The notes under the pieces are model-generated. The model worked only from the letters and a program-made list of their open reading frames with translations. It did no database searches and was not told where the DNA came from. Both the position numbers and the translations under genes were made by a program. Shown one piece after another: positions 9,968 through 17,404 of a stretch of 64,000 nt of DNA. Position 1 is the first letter of the stretch. Every line of letters begins with the position of its first letter. Source of the stretch: Flavobacterium aerium (GTDB lineage Bacteria; Bacteroidota; Bacteroidia; Flavobacteriales; Flavobacteriaceae); assembly GCF_030766725.1 (NCBI RefSeq), contig NZ_JARQWR010000006.1, positions 1 to 64,000 of the forward strand, given 5' to 3'.

Positions 9968-10763
9968 AATTTATAATTTGATAAAACAAAAATACGAATG
10001 GTGCTACAAATATAACACTATCTAATCGATCTAAAATACCTCCATGCCCAGGCATTATCTTTCCACTGTCTTTTATACCGGCAATTCTCTTGAATTTGGA
10101 TTCAATTAAATCACCAATTGTTCCAAAAACACCAATAATTAAAGCAGAAATAATCCAGATATGAATGGGTTGATGTGTAATATATTTAGCAATTAAAATG
10201 CTGAAAATTAATGCAAAAATAACACCTCCAATAAAACCTTCAATCGTTTTTTTAGGCGATATTTTTTCTAATAGTTTAGTTTTTCCAATAGATTTCCCTA
10301 CGATGTAAGCAAAAGTATCATTTGTCCAGATTAAAATAAAAATACCAATAATAATTTGTGGGTTATAGATACCCTGTTGCATTGGAATTTTTGTAATAAT
10401 AATCATCGGCAATATGATGTAGCCTAGTAAAGTTACATATTTGGAAGTTACATCATATATCAATCGTTTTTCATTGAATAAAAAGATAATCAGGCGTATT
10501 GAGATGAAAAGCGTAACTAAAGCCAGTATAAGATCGTTATGGGGATAAGCAGAGGTAAAATAACCTAAAAGGAAATAGGCAATAGCAGCAATGATTAACG
10601 GAACAGTTTTGTTAAGTTGTATCATAGCGCAGAATTCATAAACGGCAATTAATAAAAAAGCACCGAAGAGCAGGAGGAATGTCTCTCTTGAATAGGATAT
10701 AGCCGATAATAGTAAAAGGATATAAATAAGACCAGAAATTGATCTTGTAATTGTTTCGCGCAT
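9957..10763 (-). CDS. cdsA: Phosphatidate cytidylyltransferase (CDP-diglyceride synthase)
   Basis: 268 residues, polytopic with about seven or eight predicted membrane segments. The CdsA signature is complete near the C-terminus: SKFKRIAGIKDSGK followed by MPGHGGILDRLDS. It makes CDP-diacylglycerol from phosphatidic acid and CTP, feeding all phospholipid synthesis. It overlaps psd by 11 bp and lies 1 bp after the LUD gene, so it is firmly inside the operon. Confidence 0.96.
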   Translation of the reverse strand: MRETITRSISGLIYILLLLSAISYSRETFLLLFGAFLLIAVYEFCAMIQLNKTVPLIIAAIAYFLLGYFTSAYPHNDLILALVTLFISIRLIIFLFNEKRLIYDVTSKYVTLLGYIILPMIIITKIPMQQGIYNPQIIIGIFILIWTNDTFAYIVGKSIGKTKLLEKISPKKTIEGFIGGVIFALIFSILIAKYITHQPIHIWIISALIIGVFGTIGDLIESKFKRIAGIKDSGKIMPGHGGILDRLDSVIFVAPFVFLFYQIINYVS

Positions 10764-10764
10764 G

Positions 10765-11367
10765 TTACAAATCTTCTAAAAGCAACAAATATAGGTTTTT
10801 TGCAATACTTCCATAGTGCAAAAAGTCTTCATCTTTTGCTTTTTCAAAATATTTTATAGTCGTAATGTTCGTAGGGTAATTTTTGTCGTATCTCTTTTTA
10901 ATTTCTCGAAGTCCATCACTCTTACTTCCAACAATTTGACTAGTCGTTGCGAATATAATTATATTCAACGGCAGTTCGTTTGGTTTGTTCTGTTTGATTT
11001 GATTAGAGGAAAAAAGTACTGCCCCTTCTTCTGCAATAAGATTTTCGCAAGAAGCAAAAAGAAATTTAGGATCTTTTGTGTTTATGTAAGTAAGTTTATT
11101 ATCGTCTAAAAATGTATGTAATGAAGGCTCATAGCACATTGCTTCGCATTCAAACCAGTCATTTTCTTCTAAGATATTTAAAAATTGATCGTGAACTTCA
11201 TTGATATTCTCGCAGTAAAGGAATTTACCACCATTTTTCTTGAAATTATAAGTGAATTGTTCGTCAATAGGTATGGTAGAATCTGGTAAAAATGGGTTAA
11301 AGTCATTGCCTTTATCCTCGTTTTCCGATTCATTACTATTGCCAAAAAGTTTTTTAAAAAGATTCAT
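10765..11367 (-). CDS. LUD domain protein (LutC/YkgG-like)
   Basis: 200 residues. The central and C-terminal parts resemble the LUD fold: NLIAEEGAVLFSSNQIKQNKP, then LPLNIIIFATTSQIVGSKSDGL. LutC relatives take part in lactate oxidation, but this short stand-alone version lies beside ftsH and cdsA, where no lactate genes are present, and its function is not known. It starts 110 bp after ftsH, behind a terminator and its own promoter, and lies 1 bp before cdsA. Confidence 0.82.
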   Translation of the reverse strand: MNLFKKLFGNSNESENEDKGNDFNPFLPDSTIPIDEQFTYNFKKNGGKFLYCENINEVHDQFLNILEENDWFECEAMCYEPSLHTFLDDNKLTYINTKDPKFLFASCENLIAEEGAVLFSSNQIKQNKPNELPLNIIIFATTSQIVGSKSDGLREIKKRYDKNYPTNITTIKYFEKAKDEDFLHYGSIAKNLYLLLLEDL

Positions 11368-11404
11368 ATGTTATAAAATCCTTATTTTTCGTGTTGGAAA
11401 TAAT

Positions 11405-11412
11405 CAAAGATA
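11405..11412 (-). promoter_or_regulatory. -7 element for the LUD-cdsA-psd-acbp-sod operon
   Basis: On the minus strand TATCTTTG, a full match to TAnnTTTG, ending 37 bp before the LUD start. It lies immediately downstream of the ftsH terminator, so the lipid operon probably has its own start of transcription. Confidence 0.6.
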
Positions 11413-11413
11413 A

Positions 11414-11452
11414 AAAAATCTTAATTCAATACTACTATTGAATTAAGATTTT
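11414..11452 (-). terminator. ftsH terminator
   Basis: Perfect 15-bp stem AATCTTAATTCAATA/TATTGAATTAAGATT with a 4-nt loop, followed on the minus strand by seven T residues. It separates rsfS-ftsH from the genes behind. Confidence 0.87.
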
Positions 11453-11477
11453 CTCTCAAAAAGTAAAAAAAAAGCTA

Positions 11478-13412
11478 TTAAAGAGAAGTTTCCTCTTGTA
11501 AATTTTTGTCGAAAGGTCTTTTTCCGAAAATATTTTCCAAATCGTCTTTGAAAATAACTTCTCTTTCAATCAAAATGTTAGCCAATTGATTCAGTTTGTC
11601 TTTGTTTTCTTCGAGTATTTTAATTGCTCTCTGATATTGTGATTCGATTAAAATCGAGATCTCTTGATCGATTACCTTAGCTGTTTCTTCAGAATATGGT
11701 TTAGAGAAATTATATTCACTTTGCCCTGAAGAATCGTAATACGTTACGTTGCCTAGTTTTTCATTCAAACCGTAGATTGTAACCATTGCTCTAGCTTGTT
11801 TTGTTACTTTTTCAAGATCGCTTAAAGCTCCTGTGGAAATACGGTTGAATTCTACTTTTTCAGCAGCTCTACCACCCATAGTAGCACACATTTCGTCAAG
11901 CATTTGTTCTGGTCTAACGATTTGTCTTTCTTCAGGTAAATACCATGCAGCACCTAAGCTTTGACCTCTAGGAACGATTGTTACTTTTACAAGTGGAGCA
12001 GCATGCTCAAGCATCCAGCTTACAGTTGCATGTCCAGCTTCGTGAATAGCAATTGCTTTTTTCTCATCTGCTGTGATAATCTTGTTTTTCTTTTCTAGAC
12101 CTCCTACGATACGATCTACTGCATCAAGGAAATCTTGTTTATCAACTGCTGTTTTATCTTTTCTAGCGGCAATTAAAGCAGCTTCGTTACATACATTTGC
12201 AATATCAGCTCCAGAAAAACCAGGAGTTTGTTTTGCTAAGAAATCAGTATCCAATGCTTCAGCTTTTTTCAATGGAGCTAAATGAACTTCAAAAATTTCT
12301 TTACGTTCACGGATGTCTGGAAGGTCTACATAGATTTGTCTGTCAAAACGACCAGCACGCATTAAAGCTTTATCTAATACATCTGCTCTGTTGGTTGCCG
12401 CAAGAACGATTACATTAGAATTAGTTCCAAAACCATCCATTTCGGTTAGTAATTGGTTTAATGTGTTTTCGCGCTCATCATTAGAACCTGACATATTGTT
12501 TTTTCCTCTTGCTCTACCTACGGCATCAATTTCATCGATGAAGATAATCGCTGGAGATTTTTCTTTAGCTTGTTTGAATAAATCACGAACACGTGAAGCA
12601 CCAACACCTACAAACATTTCCACGAAATCTGAACCTGATAAAGAGAAAAATGGAACTTTAGCTTCACCAGCAACAGCTTTGGCTAGTAATGTCTTACCAG
12701 TACCTGGAGGGCCAACAAGTAAAGCTCCTTTAGGGATTTTACCACCTAAATTAGTATATTTTTCAGGGTTTTTTAAGAATTCAACAATCTCTTGCACTTC
12801 TTCTTTTGCCCCTTCTAATCCTGCTACATCTTTGAATGTGATCTTGATATCCGTTTTTTCATCAAATAATTTCGCTTTCGATTTTCCGATGTTGAATATT
12901 TGACCGCCACCGCCACCTGCGCCACCACCAGACATTCTTCTCATAAGGAAAATCCATACCCCAATGATTACAATAATCGGTAAGAAATTAAGGAATATAT
13001 CTCCCCAATTACTAGAAGATTGAACCTCGTAGGAATTTAATTTTCCTTCTTTGTTTGCTTCGTCCAGTTTATTTTGGAAAATCTCATCATTACCAATTTC
13101 AAGTACATAATGAGGACCTTTGTTTTCTTTTCCTAAAAAATCTTTTTTAGGAACTTTTTCATGTGTTTTACTGTTTAAAGCACTCTCTTTTAGGAATACT
13201 TCAGCAGTAGATTTGTTGTTGACAATAACTTTATCAACTTGGCTACTATCTAAATACTGGTAGAATTTAGATAATGTGGTTTTATTCGGTTCTTGCCATC
13301 TAGATCCGCCAGTAAAAATATTGATGAGCAAAAAAAGTACAATTACTCCACCATAGATCCACCAAGGACTTATCTTTAGTTTGTTGGGAGTTGGATTTTT
13401 ATCTTTAGCCAT
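11478..13412 (-). CDS. ftsH: ATP-dependent zinc metalloprotease FtsH
   Basis: 644 residues. Membrane segments at about 15-33 and 143-158 flank a periplasmic domain, followed by a glycine-rich linker. The AAA module has Walker A GPPGTGKT (234-241), Walker B FIDEID (291-296), and the second region of homology ending RAGRFDR. The protease active site HEAGH is at 457-461. It is a hexameric inner-membrane protease that degrades damaged membrane proteins and unstable cytosolic regulators. The gene starts 11 bp after rsfS, indicating cotranscription. Confidence 0.98.
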   Translation of the reverse strand: MAKDKNPTPNKLKISPWWIYGGVIVLFLLINIFTGGSRWQEPNKTTLSKFYQYLDSSQVDKVIVNNKSTAEVFLKESALNSKTHEKVPKKDFLGKENKGPHYVLEIGNDEIFQNKLDEANKEGKLNSYEVQSSSNWGDIFLNFLPIIVIIGVWIFLMRRMSGGGAGGGGGQIFNIGKSKAKLFDEKTDIKITFKDVAGLEGAKEEVQEIVEFLKNPEKYTNLGGKIPKGALLVGPPGTGKTLLAKAVAGEAKVPFFSLSGSDFVEMFVGVGASRVRDLFKQAKEKSPAIIFIDEIDAVGRARGKNNMSGSNDERENTLNQLLTEMDGFGTNSNVIVLAATNRADVLDKALMRAGRFDRQIYVDLPDIRERKEIFEVHLAPLKKAEALDTDFLAKQTPGFSGADIANVCNEAALIAARKDKTAVDKQDFLDAVDRIVGGLEKKNKIITADEKKAIAIHEAGHATVSWMLEHAAPLVKVTIVPRGQSLGAAWYLPEERQIVRPEQMLDEMCATMGGRAAEKVEFNRISTGALSDLEKVTKQARAMVTIYGLNEKLGNVTYYDSSGQSEYNFSKPYSEETAKVIDQEISILIESQYQRAIKILEENKDKLNQLANILIEREVIFKDDLENIFGKRPFDKNLQEETSL

Positions 13413-13423
13413 GAATTTTCTTT

Positions 13424-13795
13424 TTAGTATTTGTTTTCAATAGTAGTGATTTTTGCATCACCCCAAAGACTTTCAATATTGTAATATTCTCTAATGTGTT
13501 TTTGGAAAACGTGTACTACAATGTTTACATAGTCCATTAGAACCCATTCTGCATTATCGGTTCCTTCAACGTGCCATGGTTTGTCTTTAAGTTCTTTTGA
13601 AACAACTTTTTGGATGGAGTTAACAATAGCGTTAACTTGTGTATTTGAGTTACCGTTACAGATTACGAAATAATCACAAACAGTGTTGTCGATTGCTCTT
13701 AAATCAAGGATGTCAATATCATTACCTTTTACTTCTTCTATACCTTTTATGATGTTTGCTAATAAATCATCATTGTTTATGTTCTTTTTCGCCAT
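13424..13795 (-). CDS. rsfS: Ribosomal silencing factor RsfS
   Basis: 123 residues of the RsfS/Iojap family: GIEEVKGNDIDILDLRAID, then CDYFVICNGNSNTQVNAI, then WHVEGTDNAEWVLMDYVNIVVHVF and the terminal YYNIESLWGDA. It binds ribosomal protein uL14 and blocks subunit joining in starvation. It is the first gene of the rsfS-ftsH unit. Confidence 0.97.
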   Translation of the reverse strand: MAKKNINNDDLLANIIKGIEEVKGNDIDILDLRAIDNTVCDYFVICNGNSNTQVNAIVNSIQKVVSKELKDKPWHVEGTDNAEWVLMDYVNIVVHVFQKHIREYYNIESLWGDAKITTIENKY

Positions 13796-13816
13796 TTACT
13801 ATTTTATATATTTTCG

Positions 13817-13824
13817 CAAAGTTA
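13817..13824 (-). promoter_or_regulatory. -7 element for rsfS-ftsH
   Basis: Minus-strand TAACTTTG matches TAnnTTTG, 21 bp before the rsfS ATG, within the divergent gap with birA. No clear -33 was found. Confidence 0.6.
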
Positions 13825-13889
13825 CCATTTTTTGTTTTTATTTTTGAGCCTTATATTAAGATTAAAGCAATATCACTATAAATTTATAC

Positions 13890-14621
13890 ATGGAATTAAT
13901 CAAACTCGATGCCATAGATTCTACGAATGACTATCTGAAACGTTTAATAGGGCATCAAATCGTGGAAAATTATACAATTGTTTCAGCTGAAAACCAAACT
14001 AATGGTAAAGGTCAGATGGGCTCAAAATGGGCTGTTGAAGCGGGTAAAAACTTAACAATGAGTATCTTAGTTAGAGATTTGTTGTTGGATTTAAATGCTG
14101 TTTTTAACTTGAATATAGCAGTTGCTTTAGGGGTAATTGAGGCGTTGGAATTTTATAATATTCCTAAATTATCAATAAAATGGCCAAACGACATTCTGTC
14201 AGATACAAAAAAGCTAGGTGGCATACTGATAGAGAATTTAATGAAGAGTGACCGAGAAATTTATTCTATTATCGGAATTGGATTGAATGTAAATCAAGTG
14301 AATTTTCAAGATTTACCGAAGGCAACCTCTTTATCTGTTGTACAATCAAAGGAATTTGATAAAGAAGAGTTGTTGTATAAGATTGTTGTTTGTGTGAAAA
14401 ACAATGTGACACAGCTTATGAATAATGATTGTGATACATTATGGCAGAAATACAATAACAAGCTTTTTCGAAAAGGAATTCCAATGCCTTTTCAATACAA
14501 AGATGGTATCCAATTTATGGGTATTATTCAAGGAGTACATAAAAACGGACGATTGGAGATTTTGATGGAGGATGATAGAATTCAACAATTTGAAATTAAA
14601 GAAATACAAATGTTGTATTAG
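13890..14621 (+). CDS. birA: Biotin--[acetyl-CoA-carboxylase] ligase, monofunctional
   Basis: 243 residues. It starts directly with the catalytic domain (LDAIDSTNDYLKRL) and lacks the N-terminal HTH of E. coli BirA, so it cannot act as a biotin repressor by that route. The biotinyl-AMP loop is SAENQTNGKGQMGSKW; KWPNDILSDTKKLGGILIE follows, and a small SH3-like C-terminal domain closes the protein. It attaches biotin to the carboxyl carrier protein. Its stop overlaps the end of the convergent lipoprotein gene by 4 bp, so no separate terminator fits between them. Confidence 0.96.
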   Translation: MELIKLDAIDSTNDYLKRLIGHQIVENYTIVSAENQTNGKGQMGSKWAVEAGKNLTMSILVRDLLLDLNAVFNLNIAVALGVIEALEFYNIPKLSIKWPNDILSDTKKLGGILIENLMKSDREIYSIIGIGLNVNQVNFQDLPKATSLSVVQSKEFDKEELLYKIVVCVKNNVTQLMNNDCDTLWQKYNNKLFRKGIPMPFQYKDGIQFMGIIQGVHKNGRLEILMEDDRIQQFEIKEIQMLY

Positions 14622-15037
14622 TTATTTATTTCGTTGTAATAGGTTAAAAACCATTCGTTATTGAGGTATTCGTATTTCATTTCGCTAAAAAATCCGGAGT
14701 CCTGAATCCATACTTTTTCAGTAATGATTTGAGGAGTTATTTCCCTGCTAATTTTGTATTGAGTAGTGTCTACTTCTTCAAGGGAATGGATGAATAAACT
14801 CCAATTTTCTTTTTTCCACTCAACTTCTTCCCCATGATCATAAAGTTTACCTTGTAGCGGGAATTTGATACGAGACATTTGAAATAAACTGTCTTTGTGA
14901 AATTTGTTGTAAAAAGACTCAAATGTTTCTTGGGTAATTGCTGTCGATATTGGTGTTTGTGGGGTAGGGTCAACGGTATTCTTATTGCAAGAATATAGGC
15001 TGATGACTAAAAGTAAAGAGAGAAAATATTTTGTCAT
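14618..15037 (-). CDS. Small lipoprotein, DUF4348-like
   Basis: 139 residues with lipobox ISLYSC (Cys17). The mature part has FESFYNKFHKDSLFQMSRIKFP and GEEVEWKKENW, a pattern I associate with DUF4348 of Bacteroidota, a family without known function; the assignment is from memory. The start codon lies only about 11 bp after the terminator of the upstream gene pair, so it has almost no room for its own promoter. Its 3' end overlaps birA by 4 bp. Confidence 0.75.
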   Translation of the reverse strand: MTKYFLSLLLVISLYSCNKNTVDPTPQTPISTAITQETFESFYNKFHKDSLFQMSRIKFPLQGKLYDHGEEVEWKKENWSLFIHSLEEVDTTQYKISREITPQIITEKVWIQDSGFFSEMKYEYLNNEWFLTYYNEINN

Positions 15038-15048
15038 TTTTTTTTAAG

Positions 15049-15083
15049 ATAAAAGCCTTTTAATCTGGGATTAAAAGGCTTTA
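15049..15083 (-). terminator. Terminator of pyrE-SRPBCC
   Basis: Perfect 14-bp stem AAAGCCTTTTAATC/GATTAAAAGGCTTT with a 3-nt loop, 27 bp after the SRPBCC stop on the minus strand. It lies directly in front of the DUF4348-like gene. Confidence 0.85.
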
Positions 15084-15109
15084 AAGATTCTATAAATATG
15101 TAATTCGTT

Positions 15110-15502
15110 TTATAATTTGTGCATGTTATTAGCAAGCGTTTCTATAAACTTACTTATTGGTCCTTTAATCATCATGGCCATCATAGCATTGAACTCGCCT
15201 TCAAAATGAAGTTGTACTTCACTATTGTTCTCAGAGATAGAGGTAATATCACCAGTTAAAGTAAAAGGAAGTTTATCACTAGCGGCTCCAAGAATGATTT
15301 TGGAGTGTGGTGTTTTATCCTTCATTTTTAATTTAATTTCTGGCATTCCTTTCAATCCGAAAATAAATGATTCCTCACCAGTTACTTCAAATTTTGAAAT
15401 ATTCTCAGGCATTAATTTTTCAAAGTTTTTTACATCAGATAAAGCATTGAATAAATATTCAGCAGACTTTTCTACTTGTACTTTTGGGCTTTCTAAATTC
15501 AT
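15110..15502 (-). CDS. SRPBCC (START-like) family protein
   Basis: 130 residues. The pattern VEKSAEYLFNALSDVKNFEKLMPENI, central beta strands and the C-terminal helix ISKFIETLANNM are those of the SRPBCC/polyketide-cyclase-like hydrophobic-pocket fold. The ligand is unknown. It lies 11 bp after pyrE and is presumably cotranscribed; this pairing is common in Flavobacteriaceae, but a functional link to pyrimidines is not shown. Confidence 0.88.
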   Translation of the reverse strand: MNLESPKVQVEKSAEYLFNALSDVKNFEKLMPENISKFEVTGEESFIFGLKGMPEIKLKMKDKTPHSKIILGAASDKLPFTLTGDITSISENNSEVQLHFEGEFNAMMAMMIKGPISKFIETLANNMHKL

Positions 15503-15513
15503 TTTTTATGTTT

Positions 15514-16161
15514 TTATACAACAACATCCCAAGTTGAAGGACTAAGGCTCCACTCTTGTAATGTTGTTTGTTCTTCTTCGGTGATATATTTTTTTACTAC
15601 AGCTTGTTCTAAAAGCGTTTCATAATTACTTAAAGTGAATAAGTCAATGTTAGCTTTCTTGAAATTGTCTTTTGAAATGTCGAAGCCATAGGTGAATATA
15701 GCGGCCATTCCTTTAATGTTGGCACCAGCTTCTCTTAAAGCTTCAACAGCCATAAGGCTACTGTTTCCAGTACTGATTAAATCTTCAATTACGACAACAC
15801 TTTGTCCTTTTTGTAAAAAACCTTCAATTTGATTCTGTCTACCATGCTTTTTAGGCTCTGGTCTAACATATACAAAAGGTAGTCCCATTGATTCTGCTAC
15901 TAAAATTCCAATACCAATTGCACCTGTTGCTACACCTGCAATAACGTCTGGTTTTCCAAATTGTTTTTCAATGTTTTTGGAAAATTCGTCACGGATGTAA
16001 TTTCTAATAGGTGGAAATGAGAGAGTTATCCTATTGTCGCAGTATATAGGAGATTTCCATCCAGAAGCCCATGTAAAAGGATTTTTTGGATTTAATTTAA
16101 TTGCGTTTATTTGTAAAAGCAATTCGGCTGTTTTTTTGGCAGTATCTATATTAAAAATCAT
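15514..16161 (-). CDS. pyrE: Orotate phosphoribosyltransferase
   Basis: 215 residues. The PRPP-binding motif VVVIEDLISTG is at about 122-132, and IAGVATGAIGIG and RPEPKKHGRQNQIEG (catalytic loop) are in place. It makes OMP from orotate and PRPP in de novo pyrimidine synthesis. The frame is open to 16194, but the start is taken at 16161 (MIFNIDTAKKTAELL) because a TACATTTG promoter element lies just 4 bp before that ATG and because the family starts there. Its start codon is only 7 bp from the start of the divergent Nudix gene. Confidence 0.97.
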   Translation of the reverse strand: MIFNIDTAKKTAELLLQINAIKLNPKNPFTWASGWKSPIYCDNRITLSFPPIRNYIRDEFSKNIEKQFGKPDVIAGVATGAIGIGILVAESMGLPFVYVRPEPKKHGRQNQIEGFLQKGQSVVVIEDLISTGNSSLMAVEALREAGANIKGMAAIFTYGFDISKDNFKKANIDLFTLSNYETLLEQAVVKKYITEEEQTTLQEWSLSPSTWDVVV

Positions 16162-16165
16162 AGTA

Positions 16166-16173
16166 CAAATGTA
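16166..16173 (-). promoter_or_regulatory. -7 element of pyrE, inside the Nudix start
   Basis: Minus-strand TACATTTG, an exact TAnnTTTG match, with only TACT between it and the pyrE ATG. Transcription would begin at or within a few bases of the start codon. The element overlaps the ATG of the opposite-strand Nudix gene. Confidence 0.6.
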
Positions 16174-16753
16174 TAAAGTTTTTGTGAACGACAAACCACT
16201 TTTTCTAACAAATGAAATATTTAAAGAGACAGATTTTCAATTGTTTCTGTTAGATAGTATTGATATTAAGCAAGTTATTATTAAAATGTTTCAAAATAAA
16301 ATTGATAAAGCTTATTTATATCATCCAGATGAAAAAGAAATTTTAAAAACCCTAAAAGCTAAAATTCCAGTAAACAAAGCTGGTGGAGGATTAGTTTATA
16401 ATCAAAAAGGAGAAGTATTATTCATTTTTAGAAATGGAAAATGGGATTTACCCAAAGGAGGGATTGAAAAAGGAGAAGAAATTGAAGAAACAGCGCTACG
16501 AGAAGTAGAAGAAGAAACAGGGGTGAATAAATTAAAAATCACCAAAAAGTTACAAAAGACTTACCATATATTTAAAAGGAATGGAAAGTATAAATTGAAG
16601 ATCACACATTGGTTTGAGATGGAATCCCGATTTGAAGGAATCCCGATGGGGCAATTAGAAGAAGGAATTGAAAAAGTAGAATGGAAAAATCCGGAAGAAG
16701 TAAAAGAAGCCTTAAAAAATTCTTATGAAAATATAAAACTACTATTTGAATAA
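16169..16753 (+). CDS. Nudix hydrolase
   Basis: 194 residues. The Nudix box is complete and canonical: GGIEKGEE then TALREVEEETGV fits Gx5Ex7REUxEExGU. It is preceded by AGGGLVYNQKGEVLFIFRNGKWDLPKG. Family members hydrolyse nucleoside diphosphates linked to a moiety X; the substrate is unknown. Residues 1-75 form a separate N-terminal extension (YKVFVNDKPLFLTNE). The frame extends to 16034 through pyrE, but the start at 16169 gives the natural N-terminus and leaves 7 bp to the pyrE ATG. Its promoter must lie within pyrE; none was recognised. Confidence 0.92.
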   Translation: MYKVFVNDKPLFLTNEIFKETDFQLFLLDSIDIKQVIIKMFQNKIDKAYLYHPDEKEILKTLKAKIPVNKAGGGLVYNQKGEVLFIFRNGKWDLPKGGIEKGEEIEETALREVEEETGVNKLKITKKLQKTYHIFKRNGKYKLKITHWFEMESRFEGIPMGQLEEGIEKVEWKNPEEVKEALKNSYENIKLLFE

Positions 16754-16762
16754 TACTATAAT

Positions 16763-16796
16763 AAAAAAGACCTTGGGAGTACCAAGGTCTTTTTTA
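16763..16796. terminator. Bidirectional terminator
   Basis: Stem GACCTTGG/CCAAGGTC with A-tract and T-tract, between the Nudix stop and the minus-strand YtxH-like gene. Confidence 0.87.
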
Positions 16797-16820
16797 TAGC
16801 AATCTTTTTGATCGAGGATG

Positions 16821-17060
16821 TTAATTATTCTTTACTTTTTCAATAGCAGTTTCTCCCTCGCTTAATACATGTTTAAATTCTCTTTTGGCTTTTTTTTGTA
16901 AATCTCCCAATTTACTTTTGAATTTGTCGCTGAAATCGCCAGCTTTCTTAGCTAGTTTGTTACAATCCAATTTTCCGTTTTTTGAAGCAACAATTAATCC
17001 TACTACTGCTAAGGCTGCAACACCAGCTGCAATCCCTACTACTAATTTTTTATTTTTCAT
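16821..17060 (-). CDS. Small membrane-anchored YtxH-like protein
   Basis: 79 residues: one N-terminal membrane helix (VVGIAAGVAALAVVGLIVA) followed by a lysine-rich amphipathic, coiled-coil-prone tail (KAGDFSDKFKSKLGDLQKKAKREF). This layout matches YtxH-type stress-associated proteins, but similarity is low-complexity and the assignment is tentative. It is monocistronic between a terminator and the glnN upstream region. Confidence 0.7.
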   Translation of the reverse strand: MKNKKLVVGIAAGVAALAVVGLIVASKNGKLDCNKLAKKAGDFSDKFKSKLGDLQKKAKREFKHVLSEGETAIEKVKNN

Positions 17061-17336
17061 AAGTCAATGGTATTATTGGTTATTATATTTCTTTCTAGAA
17101 TCAATAAAGAAAGTATTCTCGATTGATTACATTACAAAGTTCGTGATACAGATGGTTTTTTGTCTTACAACATCTAATCTATATGTTACACAATTTCCAT
17201 CCTGCCGTATTTTGAAGGTTGTATTTTGTAATTAATTAAAAGATAATTGTTTAATGAAAGGCCTTTTTTATAATGGGTCTATGTTTTGTTTTTATAAAAT
17301 ATTATTTTTAACCCTAAAAAAATAGGGGGTATGATA
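17061..17336. other. Intergenic region before the glnN promoter
   Basis: About 275 bp of AT-rich DNA between the divergent YtxH-like and glnN genes. No open frame of note, no tRNA-like fold and no strong hairpin was seen. It must contain the promoter of the YtxH-like gene, which I could not identify. Confidence 0.5.
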
Positions 17337-17364
17337 TTGTGAATTGATAAAATATGTATATTTG
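17337..17364 (+). promoter_or_regulatory. Promoter of glnN, both boxes visible
   Basis: TTG at 17337-17339, a 17-bp spacer, then TATATTTG at 17357-17364. This is the full TTG-N17-TAnnTTTG arrangement, 40 bp before the ATG, and the cleanest promoter in the window. Confidence 0.72.
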
Positions 17365-17404
17365 CCCTAAATTAATAAGGGTATAACTAAATCTATTTTA
17401 TTTT

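Noticed and set aside
12391..12903. Plus-strand frame of 170 codons inside ftsH
   Set aside because: It is the antisense shadow of the conserved AAA domain of ftsH.
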